64,000 nucleotides of DNA from Phreatobacter sp. (GTDB lineage: Bacteria; Pseudomonadota; Alphaproteobacteria; Rhizobiales; Phreatobacteraceae): the NCBI RefSeq assembly GCF_030691135.1, contig NZ_JAUYFA010000057.1:1-64000 (forward strand), written 5' to 3'. The position numbers and the translations under genes are program-made. The notes below the pieces were generated by a model. That model was not told the origin of the DNA and ran no database searches. It saw nothing but the letters and a program-made list of their open reading frames with translations. Below, in pieces: positions 17,802 to 26,220 of this stretch (its first letter is position 1; the number at the start of each line of letters is the position of its first letter).

Positions 17802-18388
17802 GGGGCAGCTGTGGTCCTGGTCAGCAGGCGGCCCCAGTTCTCGTCGAAGGGATGTGCGCGCCCTGGTGCTGCCCGGCTCACCAGCGCGCGGCCTTCCGCC
17901 GTCCAGCGGAAGACGCCGCCACGCAGGTTGTACAGACCGGCCCGTGCGTGGGGCGCGATCTGCGAGAGGGTCCGCATCATCAGAACCGAGGAGCGGACGC
18001 CGACCGCGCAGTAGAAGATGACGGGACCGGCAGCTATCCGGTCACGGTGGAGCCTGAGGATCTCCTCGGCCGTACTGCCGGGCTCGATCCGGATGGCCCC
18101 CGGAAGGTGGCCGGTCTCGAATTCTTCCACGGTCCGGACGTCGAACAGCGTCACGGAGCCGCCTGGCAGTCCTGCCGCCAGGGTTGCGGGGGTCATCTCG
18201 GGGACGCGATAGCGGCGGACGACCTCGCGCTCGACATCCTCGAGGGAGACCCGCGGATCGGTCGGATCGAGCGTCCACGGCGCGAGATGCGGTGCGGTGT
18301 TCCACAGGAATGCGGCGGCTGCGGCGAGCAGGATTGCTCCGGTCACGGCACCGATCGCGAGTCTACGGGTCTTCGGGCGTACCGTCAT
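17798..18388 (-). CDS. Membrane-anchored rhodanese-like protein
   Basis: A 196-residue protein with one N-terminal membrane segment (residues 10-28, AIGAVTGAILLAAAAAFLW) and a rhodanese domain from about residue 60. The active-site loop is CAVGVR near residue 129, so the catalytic cysteine and the 'CxxGxR' phosphate-like cradle are present. VTLFDVRTVEEFETGHLPGA is the usual entry motif. The domain is probably periplasmic and would carry sulfane sulfur as a persulfide. The start MTVRPKTRRL avoids overlap with the DUF547 gene 22 bases upstream. Confidence 0.9.
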   Translation of the reverse strand: MTVRPKTRRLAIGAVTGAILLAAAAAFLWNTAPHLAPWTLDPTDPRVSLEDVEREVVRRYRVPEMTPATLAAGLPGGSVTLFDVRTVEEFETGHLPGAIRIEPGSTAEEILRLHRDRIAAGPVIFYCAVGVRSSVLMMRTLSQIAPHARAGLYNLRGGVFRWTAEGRALVSRAAPGRAHPFDENWGRLLTRTTAAP

Positions 18389-18410
18389 GCGGTGTCCAGA
18401 CGTCCTCGCG

Positions 18411-19241
18411 TCAGCTGCGCGGCCGGGTCGTTGCCGTGCGGTTGAGCGCCCAGTCATAGTCGTCCTCGGCGATCCTCGGCGATCCCGCCAATTGGCGCGC
18501 CAGAACCGGCTCGGCATAGGAGCGGAAGTGGGCGATCAGCCCGGCATCGTCGCCGCCGAAATCCTCGATGAACCACTTGTAGATCGATGATACCCGCAGG
18601 CCGCCTGACGGCAGCATGGCAACGCCGCGCGGATGGTTGACGAAGGCCCGCGCCGCCGCGTCCAGATCAGCCTCCAGCGTCGCCGCCCGCCAGACCCGGT
18701 TCATCAGGTTGGGGCAGCCGTTCGAAGCGCAATTGACGATGTAATGGACCCGCGGATCCTTGAAGGTGGGCCGCATGATCACATGTTCAATGTCGTCGAG
18801 GGAGAGCCTGCGGCCCTCGACCGTGACGCGCTGCTGGCGCCAGGGCCCGGTATAGGCCTTCGGATCGAGCCAGGAATCGCTCTTGATGTCGCGGATCGAG
18901 GCGACGGGATAGCGGTCGAGGATGACCTTGAGAGTCACGGCATTGTAGAGGTTGCCCCAGTAGGCCATGGCCTCGGCGCGTTGCATGGCCGAAGGCCGCC
19001 GCGCCGACAACTCGGCGAGATAGGCGTTGAGCGTCGCCATATCAGCGGCGCTGGCTCGCCATCCGGCATAGTCGACGCGGTTGATCCCGTCCGCGTCGAC
19101 GCTCACATATTTATTCAAGAGACTGTCATAACCAGCCTCTGGATCAGCGCTTTGGGCCGTAGCGGCGGTGGCAAAGAGGGCGACCGCAAGGCCGAGGGCC
19201 GAGCGCCGCGAGAGGGATCGCAGAGGAGCCAAAGGCATCAT
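18411..19241 (-). CDS. DUF547 family protein, exported
   Basis: A 276-residue protein with a probable signal peptide (SLSRRSALGLAVALFATAATAQ; twin arginines before the core) and a DUF547 domain over nearly the whole mature length. Family marks are AYWGNLYNAVTLKVIL near residue 98 and HYIVNCASNGCPNL near 160, with two conserved cysteines. The function of DUF547 is not established; the Cys/His-containing papain-like core suggests a thiol enzyme. The start at MMPLAPLRSL was chosen for the GGAGAAAA ribosome binding site ahead of it. It lies between TVP38 and rhodanese genes. Confidence 0.9.
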   Translation of the reverse strand: MMPLAPLRSLSRRSALGLAVALFATAATAQSADPEAGYDSLLNKYVSVDADGINRVDYAGWRASAADMATLNAYLAELSARRPSAMQRAEAMAYWGNLYNAVTLKVILDRYPVASIRDIKSDSWLDPKAYTGPWRQQRVTVEGRRLSLDDIEHVIMRPTFKDPRVHYIVNCASNGCPNLMNRVWRAATLEADLDAAARAFVNHPRGVAMLPSGGLRVSSIYKWFIEDFGGDDAGLIAHFRSYAEPVLARQLAGSPRIAEDDYDWALNRTATTRPRS

Positions 19242-19287
19242 GGTTTTCTCCAGACGACAGCGTCGAAGCGGATGAAGGTCGATGCGT

Positions 19288-20004
19288 TCAGCCACTGCGC
19301 GCCTCGAAACGCTTGCGCAGGGGAATGGCGGCGAGGGACAGGAGCGCGAGGCCGACTAGTCCCGCGATGATCTCCCGCGTCAGGATCGAGCCCGCCGTCA
19401 CCGTGCCGCCCTGGTCGAGGACCGAACCGAGGCCGGCGCCGGCCAGCGAGAAGACCGCCGTGCCCGGGATGATTCCGAAGAAGGTGGTGAGCACATAGGT
19501 GACGAGCGGCACGCTGACGAAGGCGGGCACGAGGTTGACCAGGAAGAAGGGAAACAGCGGCACCAGACGCAGCACGAGGAGATAGGAGCCGGCGTTGCGC
19601 CGGATTCCCTCGGCAAGGCGCGCGGCCGGGGCGCCGAAGCGGTCGAGGGCATTCTCGCCGAAGAGCGACTTGGCGAAGATGAAGATCAGCGTCGCGCCGA
19701 TGGTTGCGCCGGTCACCGTCAGCAGCGTGCCGAGCACCGCGCCGAACAGGAAGCCGCCCGAGAGCGTCAGGAAGACCGCCCCGGGAAACGAGAAGGCAAC
19801 GGCAACTACATAGACCGTGACATAGGCGAGGCTGGCGAGCACGATGTTGCTGCCGACCCAGGTGGTGAGCGTGCCCCTGTGGGTCTTCAGCGTGTCGAGC
19901 GACAGGACGTCGGTCAGACCGGACCAGCGGAGCAGGGCGAAGGCGCAGAGGGCTGCGAGGACCAGCCACAACCTGCGGTCCTTCAGAATGGTTGCGGAAG
20001 ACAT
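19288..20004 (-). CDS. TVP38/TMEM64 family membrane protein (SNARE-associated/VTT domain)
   Basis: A 238-residue inner-membrane protein with about five to six hydrophobic segments. The VTT-domain signature FPGAVFLTLSGGFLFG lies near residues 67-82, and TGATIGATLIFIFAKSLFG follows. The family (DedA superfamily) includes lipid scramblases and undecaprenyl-phosphate flippases. In the same operon as a lipid-linked-sugar synthase and a GT-C enzyme, lipid-carrier recycling is a reasonable guess. A GGAGAAAC ribosome binding site supports the start MSSATILKDRR. Confidence 0.9.
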   Translation of the reverse strand: MSSATILKDRRLWLVLAALCAFALLRWSGLTDVLSLDTLKTHRGTLTTWVGSNIVLASLAYVTVYVVAVAFSFPGAVFLTLSGGFLFGAVLGTLLTVTGATIGATLIFIFAKSLFGENALDRFGAPAARLAEGIRRNAGSYLLVLRLVPLFPFFLVNLVPAFVSVPLVTYVLTTFFGIIPGTAVFSLAGAGLGSVLDQGGTVTAGSILTREIIAGLVGLALLSLAAIPLRKRFEARSG

Positions 20005-20015
20005 CGGTTTCTCCG

Positions 20016-21503
20016 TCACGGGAGGATGCGCTGAACGAAGCCGACGATCCTTCGGGTCAGAGGCCCGAAGAGCTTCGGCGTGTAATAGCTTCCGGCCGCC
20101 CGTTTCGAGATCTCCGACAGCGTCGGATAGGGCATCACGGCGCTTGCGACGGCGCCGATCTTCAGGCCTGCCGAAATGGCGAGGCCCCATGTGCCGATCA
20201 GTTCGCCCGCGCGGGGGCCGACGATGGTCGCCCCGAGGATGCGGCCCTTGCGGCCGAGAACGATCTTGGCAAGCCCTTCGGTCGCGCGCTCGGCCTGGGC
20301 GCGGTCATTGCCGTCGAATGACCAGGTCAGCACCTGGACCTCGTGGCCGGCCTTGCGCGCATCGGCTTCGGTCAGGCCGGCATGAGCCAGTTCCGGATCG
20401 GTATAGGTCACCCAGGGCAAGGCGGCATAGTTGACCTTGGCCGGCAGCCCGAACAGCGCGTTGCGGATGACGATACCTGCGTGATAGCCGGCTATGTGGG
20501 TGAACTGCGGGCCGCCCGAGACGTCGCCGATGGCGAAGACCTTGCGGTTGCTCGTCCGCAGGCGAGCGTCGACGGTGATGCCTTTCGGCGTCGTTTCAAC
20601 ACCGGCCGCGTCTAGGCCGAGTCCTTCTACGTTGGGCCGCCGGCCGGCGGCGACGAGGATATGGCTGCCGCTGACGCTGCGGCCGGTCTCGCCGTCACCG
20701 TCGAGCGTCACGGTCACGAGCCCGTCGTGGCGCGACACCTTCCCGACGCCGGTACGCTCGAGCAGCGTCACCCCGTCCCGAACGAGCGCGGCACGCACGA
20801 CATCGACGGCCTCTGGCTCGTCCCTCGACAGGATGCCGAATTTTTCGATCACGGTGACCTGTGATCCGAGCCGGCGGAAAGCCTGTGCCATCTCGATGCC
20901 GATCGGTCCCCCGCCGAGGACGATGAGGTGGTCCGGTCGTTCCGTCAGTTCGAAGATGCTCTCGTTGGTGAGGAAACCGGACTCGGCCAGGCCCGGAATC
21001 GGCGGGACTGCGGCGCGCGAGCCGCTGGCGACCACGAAGCGCCGGGCCATGACCTTTTCGCCTCCGGCCTCCACCGTTTCGCGATCGATGAAACGCCCGA
21101 CGGCCTGGATCACATGGACGCCGAGCCCCTGGAAGCGCTCGACGCTGTCATGCGGCGCGATGGCACCGATGACGCCGTGGACATGGGCGTGCACCTCGTC
21201 AAAACGGATTTCGGGGGCGGCCGTATGGACGCCGAAACGGCTGCCGTCACGGACGGCGTGCGCCGCATGGGCCGCGGCGATCAAGGCCTTGGAGGGCACG
21301 CAGCCCGTGTTGAGGCAGTCGCCGCCCATTGCGCCCTTTTCGATGAGGACGACGGAGGCACCCATCTGTACCGCGCCTGCGGCGACCGACAACCCGCCTG
21401 AGCCTGCACCGATGACGCAGAGATCGGCATGCAGAACGCCGTTTCTGCGCTCCGGGAGCTTGGGGGGGAGCAAGGATGGTGTCGGGCTGGCCAAGGATAT
21501 CAC
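20016..21503 (-). CDS. FAD-dependent pyridine nucleotide-disulfide oxidoreductase (MerA/Lpd-like)
   Basis: A 495-residue flavoenzyme. The FAD-binding motif is LCVIGAGSGGLSVAAGA near residue 30, and the redox disulfide GDCLNTGCVPSK near 60-71. The NAD(P)H motif LIVLGGGPIGIEMAQAF is near 195 and the C-terminal dimerisation domain starts about 370. It has no N-terminal heavy-metal-binding domain and ends in RIVGFVQRILP without the C-terminal cysteine pair, so it is not a mercuric reductase. This subclass is regularly linked to TVP38 genes, though its substrate is unknown; a disulfide or persulfide is a candidate. It is first in the six-gene operon; the TVP38 start follows its stop by 11 bases. 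Confidence 0.92.
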   Translation of the reverse strand: MISLASPTPSLLPPKLPERRNGVLHADLCVIGAGSGGLSVAAGAVQMGASVVLIEKGAMGGDCLNTGCVPSKALIAAAHAAHAVRDGSRFGVHTAAPEIRFDEVHAHVHGVIGAIAPHDSVERFQGLGVHVIQAVGRFIDRETVEAGGEKVMARRFVVASGSRAAVPPIPGLAESGFLTNESIFELTERPDHLIVLGGGPIGIEMAQAFRRLGSQVTVIEKFGILSRDEPEAVDVVRAALVRDGVTLLERTGVGKVSRHDGLVTVTLDGDGETGRSVSGSHILVAAGRRPNVEGLGLDAAGVETTPKGITVDARLRTSNRKVFAIGDVSGGPQFTHIAGYHAGIVIRNALFGLPAKVNYAALPWVTYTDPELAHAGLTEADARKAGHEVQVLTWSFDGNDRAQAERATEGLAKIVLGRKGRILGATIVGPRAGELIGTWGLAISAGLKIGAVASAVMPYPTLSEISKRAAGSYYTPKLFGPLTRRIVGFVQRILP

Positions 21504-21561
21504 TTTCGGAAGGGTGTGCGTTCGATCAACTCTACGGCGCCCTGTCCGGCGGCGTTACAGG

Positions 21562-21579
21562 ACTCACGCTTTCGTGAGT
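21562..21579. promoter_or_regulatory. Inverted repeat in the control region of the FAD oxidoreductase operon
   Basis: A perfect 7-base inverted repeat (ACTCACG-CTTT-CGTGAGT) lies 59 bases upstream of the flavoenzyme start and 50 bases past the iclR stop. No T-run follows, so an operator is about as likely as a terminator for iclR. Confidence 0.35.
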
Positions 21580-21628
21580 AATGAACTGAACCGTCGAGAC
21601 TAAGGCGTTCTTTCGGTTTGGCGGACGT

Positions 21629-22399
21629 TCAGCCGAGCGACCGTTGAATCTGGGCGGCGGCTTGCCAGAGGGTCTCCGCGATATCCGGCGTGCGACGATG
21701 TGACAATCGACGGACGACGCCGGCGACGGTCAGCGCGGCAGAGGGGAGGCCGGACGCGTCGCGCAACACGACCGAGATTGCCCTTGTTCCCGGCACGATG
21801 CCGCGATCCCGCAGGGCGTAGCCGAGCCGCCGCGCGTCGCGGACCATGGCCACCGACGCCTCGACGGTCAGGCGGTACTCGGCGAGCTGGGGGGCGTTGA
21901 GCACGAGAATGCGTCTGGCCTCCTCGACCGGCAGCGCCGCCAGCAGCGCCAGCCCGGCGCTCGACACGCCGAGCGGCCGACGGTCGCCCACCCTCAGCGG
22001 CACGACCTGGACAGGGTAGGCACCCAGTCGTCGGGCGACGCAGATCGTCTCCGGTCCGGTGCGCTGGGTCAGGAAGAGCGTATCGCCCAGCTGATCCGCG
22101 AGGCGACCGAGGTGAGATTCCGCGGCGGTCATCAAGGGCGTCTGGGGGGCGCGGGCGAGGGCGAGGAACTGAATTTCCTGCCCCACGACATAGCGGTGCG
22201 TCGCTCCCTTCTGCTCCACGAGCCCTTCCTCCATCAGGGCGCGCAGCATCCTGTGCACGGTCGGATGCGGCAGGCCCGTCAGCCGCGCGAGATCCGTCAA
22301 TCCGTAACCACTCTCCCGCGCCATCGACAGGACGCGCAGGAGATTCACGGCCCGCCGGACGGCCTGGGCCCCGCCGGTCGTCTTGCTGTCGACGGGCAT
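21629..22399 (-). CDS. IclR family transcriptional regulator
   Basis: A 256-residue regulator. The N-terminal winged helix-turn-helix covers about residues 12-70 (YGLTDLARLTGLPHPTVHRML), and the effector-binding GAF-like domain about 80-250, including LSVSSAGLALLAALP-like LGVSSAGLALLAAL near 145. It is divergent from the catabolic operon that begins at 22574 and is its probable regulator; a perfect palindrome sits between them. IclR proteins usually sense an aromatic or organic-acid pathway intermediate. Confidence 0.94.
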   Translation of the reverse strand: MPVDSKTTGGAQAVRRAVNLLRVLSMARESGYGLTDLARLTGLPHPTVHRMLRALMEEGLVEQKGATHRYVVGQEIQFLALARAPQTPLMTAAESHLGRLADQLGDTLFLTQRTGPETICVARRLGAYPVQVVPLRVGDRRPLGVSSAGLALLAALPVEEARRILVLNAPQLAEYRLTVEASVAMVRDARRLGYALRDRGIVPGTRAISVVLRDASGLPSAALTVAGVVRRLSHRRTPDIAETLWQAAAQIQRSLG

Positions 22400-22452
22400 G
22401 TCTCCCCCGAGATCCGATGTGGCCAGCGATCATCTCATGCGGCGCAAGGCGA

Positions 22453-22469
22453 TGTCCATCATGTGGACA
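22453..22469. promoter_or_regulatory. Probable IclR operator
   Basis: A perfect palindrome TGTCCA-TCATG-TGGACA lies between divergent iclR and the FAA-hydrolase gene, 54 bases from the iclR start and 105 bases from the other start. Its length (17 bases) and symmetry suit an IclR dimer site, and it could serve autoregulation and control of the catabolic operon together. Binding by this regulator is inference. Confidence 0.55.
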
Positions 22470-22573
22470 GCCAGCGCGACAAGTCGATTGTGCGGGACTG
22501 GCTTTCCGTGATGGGTGGTTCGATCGACAGAAAGCTCCGGTCAAGGAGCGCGGGAAACATCCAGGAGATATCG

Positions 22574-23425
22574 ATGAGGCTCGCGAGCTACCGGACCGCC
22601 GGGCGCGACAGCTACGGGATCGTGCGCGACGACGGCATCCTCGACCTCGGGGCGCGGATGCCGGGAATGCCTGACATGCTCGATGCCATCGCCGCTGGCG
22701 CTCTGACGGACGACCTCTTCCGTGACGAACCCAGCGACGTGTCGCTGGCCGCAGTCACCTGGCGGCTCCCCGTGACCCGGCCGGAGAAAATCTGGTGCAT
22801 CGGCGTCAACTACGCTGACCGCAACGCCGAGTACAAGGACGGCACGTCCGCGCCGAAATATCCCAGCCTGTTCTGCCGCACCCCGTCGTCCTTCGTGGCG
22901 CATGGCGCGCCGCTGGAACGCCCGAAGGTCTCGACGCAACTCGATTACGAGGGCGAGATCGTCCTCGTGATCGGCAGGGCCGGACGGCACATTCCGCGCG
23001 AGACCGCGATGGATCATGTGTTCGGTTACACGCTGTGCAACGAGGGCAGCGTCCGCGACTGGCTCCACCACGGCAAGTTCAACGTCACCCAGGGCAAGAA
23101 TTTCGATCGCTCGGGCGCAATCGGGCCGTGGATCGTCACGCGCAGCGGTGCGGGTGACGACCGCCCCTTCGAACTGACCACCCGGGTCAACGGCGAGGTG
23201 CGCCAGCACGAGACGACCGACCGTCTCATGTTTCCCTTCGACTATCTCATTGCCTACCTGTCGACGTTCGCCACCCTGAAGCCAGGCGACCTCATCGTCA
23301 CCGGCACGCCGACAGGGGCGGGCGCGCGTTTCGATCCGCCGCGCTGGCTCAAGCCCGGCGATGTGGTCGAGGTCGAGGTTCCCCGCATCGGATGCCTCAC
23401 CAACACCGTGGTGGACGAAGCCTGA
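22574..23425 (+). CDS. Fumarylacetoacetate hydrolase (FAH) family protein
   Basis: A 283-residue cytoplasmic enzyme of the FAH superfamily, which hydrolyses, decarboxylates or isomerises beta-diketo or oxo-dienoic acids. [14 protein letters not shown] near residue 75 and the metal ligands in [12 protein letters not shown] near 117 are present, and [16 protein letters not shown] lies near 235. The usual 'NDxSxRD' motif reads CNEGSVRDW, with Glu for Asp. The ATG is preceded by an AGGAGAT ribosome binding site; a longer reading frame upstream crosses the IclR control region and was rejected. It opens the ten-gene operon and probably acts in meta-cleavage-type lower catabolism. Confidence 0.92.
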   Translation: MRLASYRTAGRDSYGIVRDDGILDLGARMPGMPDMLDAIAAGALTDDLFRDEPSDVSLAAVTWRLPVTRPEKIWCIGVNYADRNAEYKDGTSAPKYPSLFCRTPSSFVAHGAPLERPKVSTQLDYEGEIVLVIGRAGRHIPRETAMDHVFGYTLCNEGSVRDWLHHGKFNVTQGKNFDRSGAIGPWIVTRSGAGDDRPFELTTRVNGEVRQHETTDRLMFPFDYLIAYLSTFATLKPGDLIVTGTPTGAGARFDPPRWLKPGDVVEVEVPRIGCLTNTVVDEA

Positions 23426-23471
23426 CCCGGCCGCGCCAGCCCTTGACCCTCTGTTCCCGAGCGAGACCATC

Positions 23472-24275
23472 ATGCTGACGACAGCCCAGATCGAGGATGC
23501 AGCCGCGAGGCTGGAGGAGGCCGAGCGCACCGGGCGCCAGATCGGCCAGCTGAGCCTGCAATATCCGGGCATGACCATCGACGACGCCTATCGGGTGCAG
23601 AGCGCCTGGGTGGCGCTGAAGGTCGCCGGTGGCCGCAGGATCAAGGGCCGCAAGATCGGTCTGACGTCGCGCGCCATGCAACTCGCGGTCAATATCGACG
23701 AGCCGGACTACGGTGTCCTTCTCGACGACATGTTCTTCGACGACGGGGGGACCATTCCCACCGATCGCTTCGTCCAGCTCCGGGTCGAGGCCGAACTCGC
23801 CTTCGTGCTGAAGAGCCCGATCGCCGGGCCGGACTGCACCATCTTCGACGTGCTCAATGCTACGGACTATGTCGTGCCCGCGCTCGAGATCCTCGATGCG
23901 CGGATCCAGCGCGTCGATCCGGCGACGAAGACGACGCGCAAGGTCGTGGATACGATCGCCGATAATGCGGCGAACTGCGGGATCGTCATCGGCGGTCGGC
24001 CGTTCCGGCCCGACGCGGCGGATCTGCGCTGGGTCTCAGTGATCTGCGCGCGCAACGGGCGGATCGAGGAGACCGGTGTTGCGGCCGGTGTCATCAACAA
24101 TCCGGCCAACGGCATCGTCTGGCTCGCCAACAAGCTTGCCGCCCATGACGTCGCCCTCGAAGCGGGCCAGGTCATCCTGTCGGGTTCCTTCATCCGGCCG
24201 ATCGACTGCACGAAGGGGGACACGATCCAGGCCGATTACGGCCCGTTCGGCACAGTCTCCTGTCATTTCAGCTGA
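23472..24275 (+). CDS. 2-oxo-dienoate hydratase / 4-oxalocrotonate decarboxylase family protein
   Basis: A 267-residue enzyme, exactly the length of HpcG/HpaH-type hydratases. Family marks are [13 protein letters not shown] near residue 62, the metal-binding acidic pair in [11 protein letters not shown] near 105, [10 protein letters not shown] near 137 and [13 protein letters not shown] near 165. Members hydrate 2-hydroxy-dienoates or decarboxylate 4-oxalocrotonate, so either step of a meta-cleavage pathway is possible. It follows the FAH-family gene by 46 bases, a pairing typical of homoprotocatechuate and related lower pathways. Confidence 0.92.
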   Translation: MLTTAQIEDAAARLEEAERTGRQIGQLSLQYPGMTIDDAYRVQSAWVALKVAGGRRIKGRKIGLTSRAMQLAVNIDEPDYGVLLDDMFFDDGGTIPTDRFVQLRVEAELAFVLKSPIAGPDCTIFDVLNATDYVVPALEILDARIQRVDPATKTTRKVVDTIADNAANCGIVIGGRPFRPDAADLRWVSVICARNGRIEETGVAAGVINNPANGIVWLANKLAAHDVALEAGQVILSGSFIRPIDCTKGDTIQADYGPFGTVSCHFS

Positions 24276-24285
24276 GGCGAACTCC

Positions 24286-24669
24286 ATGGCGCGCAGAACC
24301 AGCTATTATGTCGAAGGCTTCGGTCACAAGAACCCGATCCCGGCGGCTTGCCGGGTCGGCGATCTGCTGATGTCCGGCATCGTCTACGGCCTCGACCCGG
24401 CGACCGGAAAACCGGCGGAGGGCCTCGACCAGCAATGCCGGCTGATGTTCCAGCATATCAGGGCGATCATGGCGGCGGCCGGCGGCAGCACCGACGACAT
24501 CATCAAGGTCACTGTCTGGCTCGCCGATCGCAGCCAGCGCGAGCCGGTCAACCGTGAGTGGCTCGCAATGTTCCCCGACGAGGCCACCCGCCCGGCGCGG
24601 CAGGCGATGGCGGGCGACCTCGACGGCGGCAAGCTCGTCCAGTGCGACTTCGTGGCGGTGATGGCATGA
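24286..24669 (+). CDS. RidA family protein (YjgF/YER057c/UK114)
   Basis: A 127-residue protein of the RidA fold, which forms trimers and hydrolyses enamines/imines. The substrate-clamping arginine is present in RPARQAMAG near residue 105. The usual terminal 'VEIE' motif reads VQCDFVAV, so the acidic residue is shifted or changed. Members in degradative operons act as aminomuconate or aminoacrylate deaminases; with the hydratase and decarboxylase-type neighbours, a deaminase role on an amino-dienoate is a reasonable inference. Its stop overlaps the next start. Confidence 0.9.
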   Translation: MARRTSYYVEGFGHKNPIPAACRVGDLLMSGIVYGLDPATGKPAEGLDQQCRLMFQHIRAIMAAAGGSTDDIIKVTVWLADRSQREPVNREWLAMFPDEATRPARQAMAGDLDGGKLVQCDFVAVMA

Positions 24670-25301
24670 CGGATCCGGGTGCGACCACGACCGACATCGC
24701 GGCGGCTGATCTGGGGGCGGAACAGAGCTACAGGCTGCTGACCGGGCTCGTCGTGCCGCGGCCGATCGCCTGGGTCACGACCCTGTCGGCAACGCAGTCG
24801 GTCAATCTCGCGCCGTTCAGCCACTTCACCTTCGTCTCGCCCAAGCCGCCGATGCTGGCGATCAGCGTCGGGCGCAAGGGCGACACCTACAAGGACACGG
24901 CGACGAACATCCTCCGCACCGAGGAATTCGTGGTCCATATCGCCGATAGTTCGCTCGTCGGCCCGCTGCATGACAGCGCCGAAGAGCATCCGCCCGATGT
25001 CAGCGAGGCGGATCTCCTGGGGCTGGAGACCGTCCCGAGCCTGCACGTCAAGGTGCCGCGGCTGAAGATCGCGCCGGTGGCGATGGAATGCCGCCTCCGT
25101 CACTGCATCGAGTTCGGCGAGACGCGCAGCCGGCTTTTGGTCGGCGAGGTCCTGGTGTTCCGTCTGCGACCCGATCTCCTCAAGGACGGGAAGGTCGATA
25201 CACGGAGCCTCGATCCGATCGGCCGGATCGCCGGTCCGAACTATGCGCGCCTGGGCGAGATCATCACCCAGAGGGCGATCCAGCAGACGTCGAAATCATG
25301 A
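24666..25301 (+). CDS. Flavin reductase-like (DIM6/NTAB) domain protein
   Basis: A 211-residue FMN-binding split-barrel protein. The region VVPRPIAWVTTLS near residue 30 and SHFTFVSPKPPMLAISVG near 50 are the family signature. Such proteins supply reduced flavin to monooxygenases or act as flavin-dependent oxidoreductases on their own. No partner monooxygenase is in the operon. The ATG overlaps the ridA stop by four bases (ATGA), marking tight coupling. Confidence 0.9.
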   Translation: MTDPGATTTDIAAADLGAEQSYRLLTGLVVPRPIAWVTTLSATQSVNLAPFSHFTFVSPKPPMLAISVGRKGDTYKDTATNILRTEEFVVHIADSSLVGPLHDSAEEHPPDVSEADLLGLETVPSLHVKVPRLKIAPVAMECRLRHCIEFGETRSRLLVGEVLVFRLRPDLLKDGKVDTRSLDPIGRIAGPNYARLGEIITQRAIQQTSKS

Positions 25302-25320
25302 CCACCGGGGGCACAGAGCC

Positions 25321-26193
25321 ATGACCGTCTATCTGCCCTTCGATCCGGCGCCCCGCGCGCCGAAAACGGCCCTGCCGCCGCTGTCCTGCGACAGCCAGTT
25401 CCATGTCCTCGGCCCTGCCGACCGCTATCCCGTGCGGCCCGGCGCCGTCTACGAGATGCCGTCGGCCACGATCGAAACGGCGTTGAAGCTTCATGCGACG
25501 CTGGGGATCGCGCGCGGCGTCATCGTTCAGCCGACGACCTATGGCGCCGACCATGCGGTTACGCTCGATGGTCTCGCCATGGCCGGTCCGAACTATCGCG
25601 GCTGCGCCAATGCCGCCGTCTTCGCCGAGAAGGACGACCGCTATCTGCAGCAGCTCCATGACGCGGGCGTTCGCGGCGCGCGGTTCACGCGCGCGGGGCT
25701 GGGAATTTCCTTCGAGGGCGCAGGCTTCGAGCGGACACTCGACCGCATCCGCGCACTCGGCTGGTACGTCAAGGTGCAGCCCGAAGTGGACGGCATCGCC
25801 AAGAACATCGCGCCCTTCGAGCGCCTGGATATCCCGGTGCTGCTCGACCATATGGGCCGTCCCGATCCGCAGGCCGGCGACGACGATCCCAGCCTCCGGA
25901 AGGTCCTGGAACTGCTAAAGCACGGCAATGTCTGGGTGATGCTGTCGCTCACCGAGAAGGTCTCGCGTGCCGGCCCGCCCTGGGACGATGTGGTGCCGAT
26001 CGTGCACCGCCTGATCGAGGCTGCCCCCGACCGTGTCGTCTGGGGGAGCGACTGGCCGCACCCCGTTTCGACGAAACAACCGCCGAACGAGGGCGATCTG
26101 CTGGATTTCCTCGCCCGGGCGCTTCCGGACGATGACAAGCGCCATGCCGTTCTCGTTGCCAATCCGGCGCGCTTCTTCGGGTTCGACGCATAA
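25321..26193 (+). CDS. Amidohydrolase family protein, 2-pyrone-4,6-dicarboxylate lactonase-like
   Basis: A 290-residue TIM-barrel hydrolase of the amidohydrolase-2 / LigI branch. The N-terminal motif reads CDSQFHVLGP near residue 22; the usual first metal-type histidine of 'HxH' is Gln, leaving one His. VLLDHMGRPD near 178 and the catalytic Asp in VWGSDWPHP near 242 are kept. Members hydrolyse lactones or related esters. The ATG at MTVYLPFD follows the flavin reductase stop by 19 bases. It may open a lactone or cyclic intermediate in the pathway of this operon. Confidence 0.88.
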   Translation: MTVYLPFDPAPRAPKTALPPLSCDSQFHVLGPADRYPVRPGAVYEMPSATIETALKLHATLGIARGVIVQPTTYGADHAVTLDGLAMAGPNYRGCANAAVFAEKDDRYLQQLHDAGVRGARFTRAGLGISFEGAGFERTLDRIRALGWYVKVQPEVDGIAKNIAPFERLDIPVLLDHMGRPDPQAGDDDPSLRKVLELLKHGNVWVMLSLTEKVSRAGPPWDDVVPIVHRLIEAAPDRVVWGSDWPHPVSTKQPPNEGDLLDFLARALPDDDKRHAVLVANPARFFGFDA

Positions 26194-26220
26194 ACCCCAA
26201 GCAATAATCGGGAGGAACAC

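Noticed and set aside
20016-21503. Mercuric reductase
   Set aside because: The CLNTGCVPSK disulfide is shared by all family members. There is no N-terminal metal-binding domain, no C-terminal cysteine pair and no merR/merT/merP gene nearby.
15661-21503. Arsenosugar biosynthesis cluster
   Set aside because: TVP38, DUF547, rhodanese and GT2 genes occur in such clusters, but the methyltransferase and radical SAM genes needed for arsenosugars are not present in the window.
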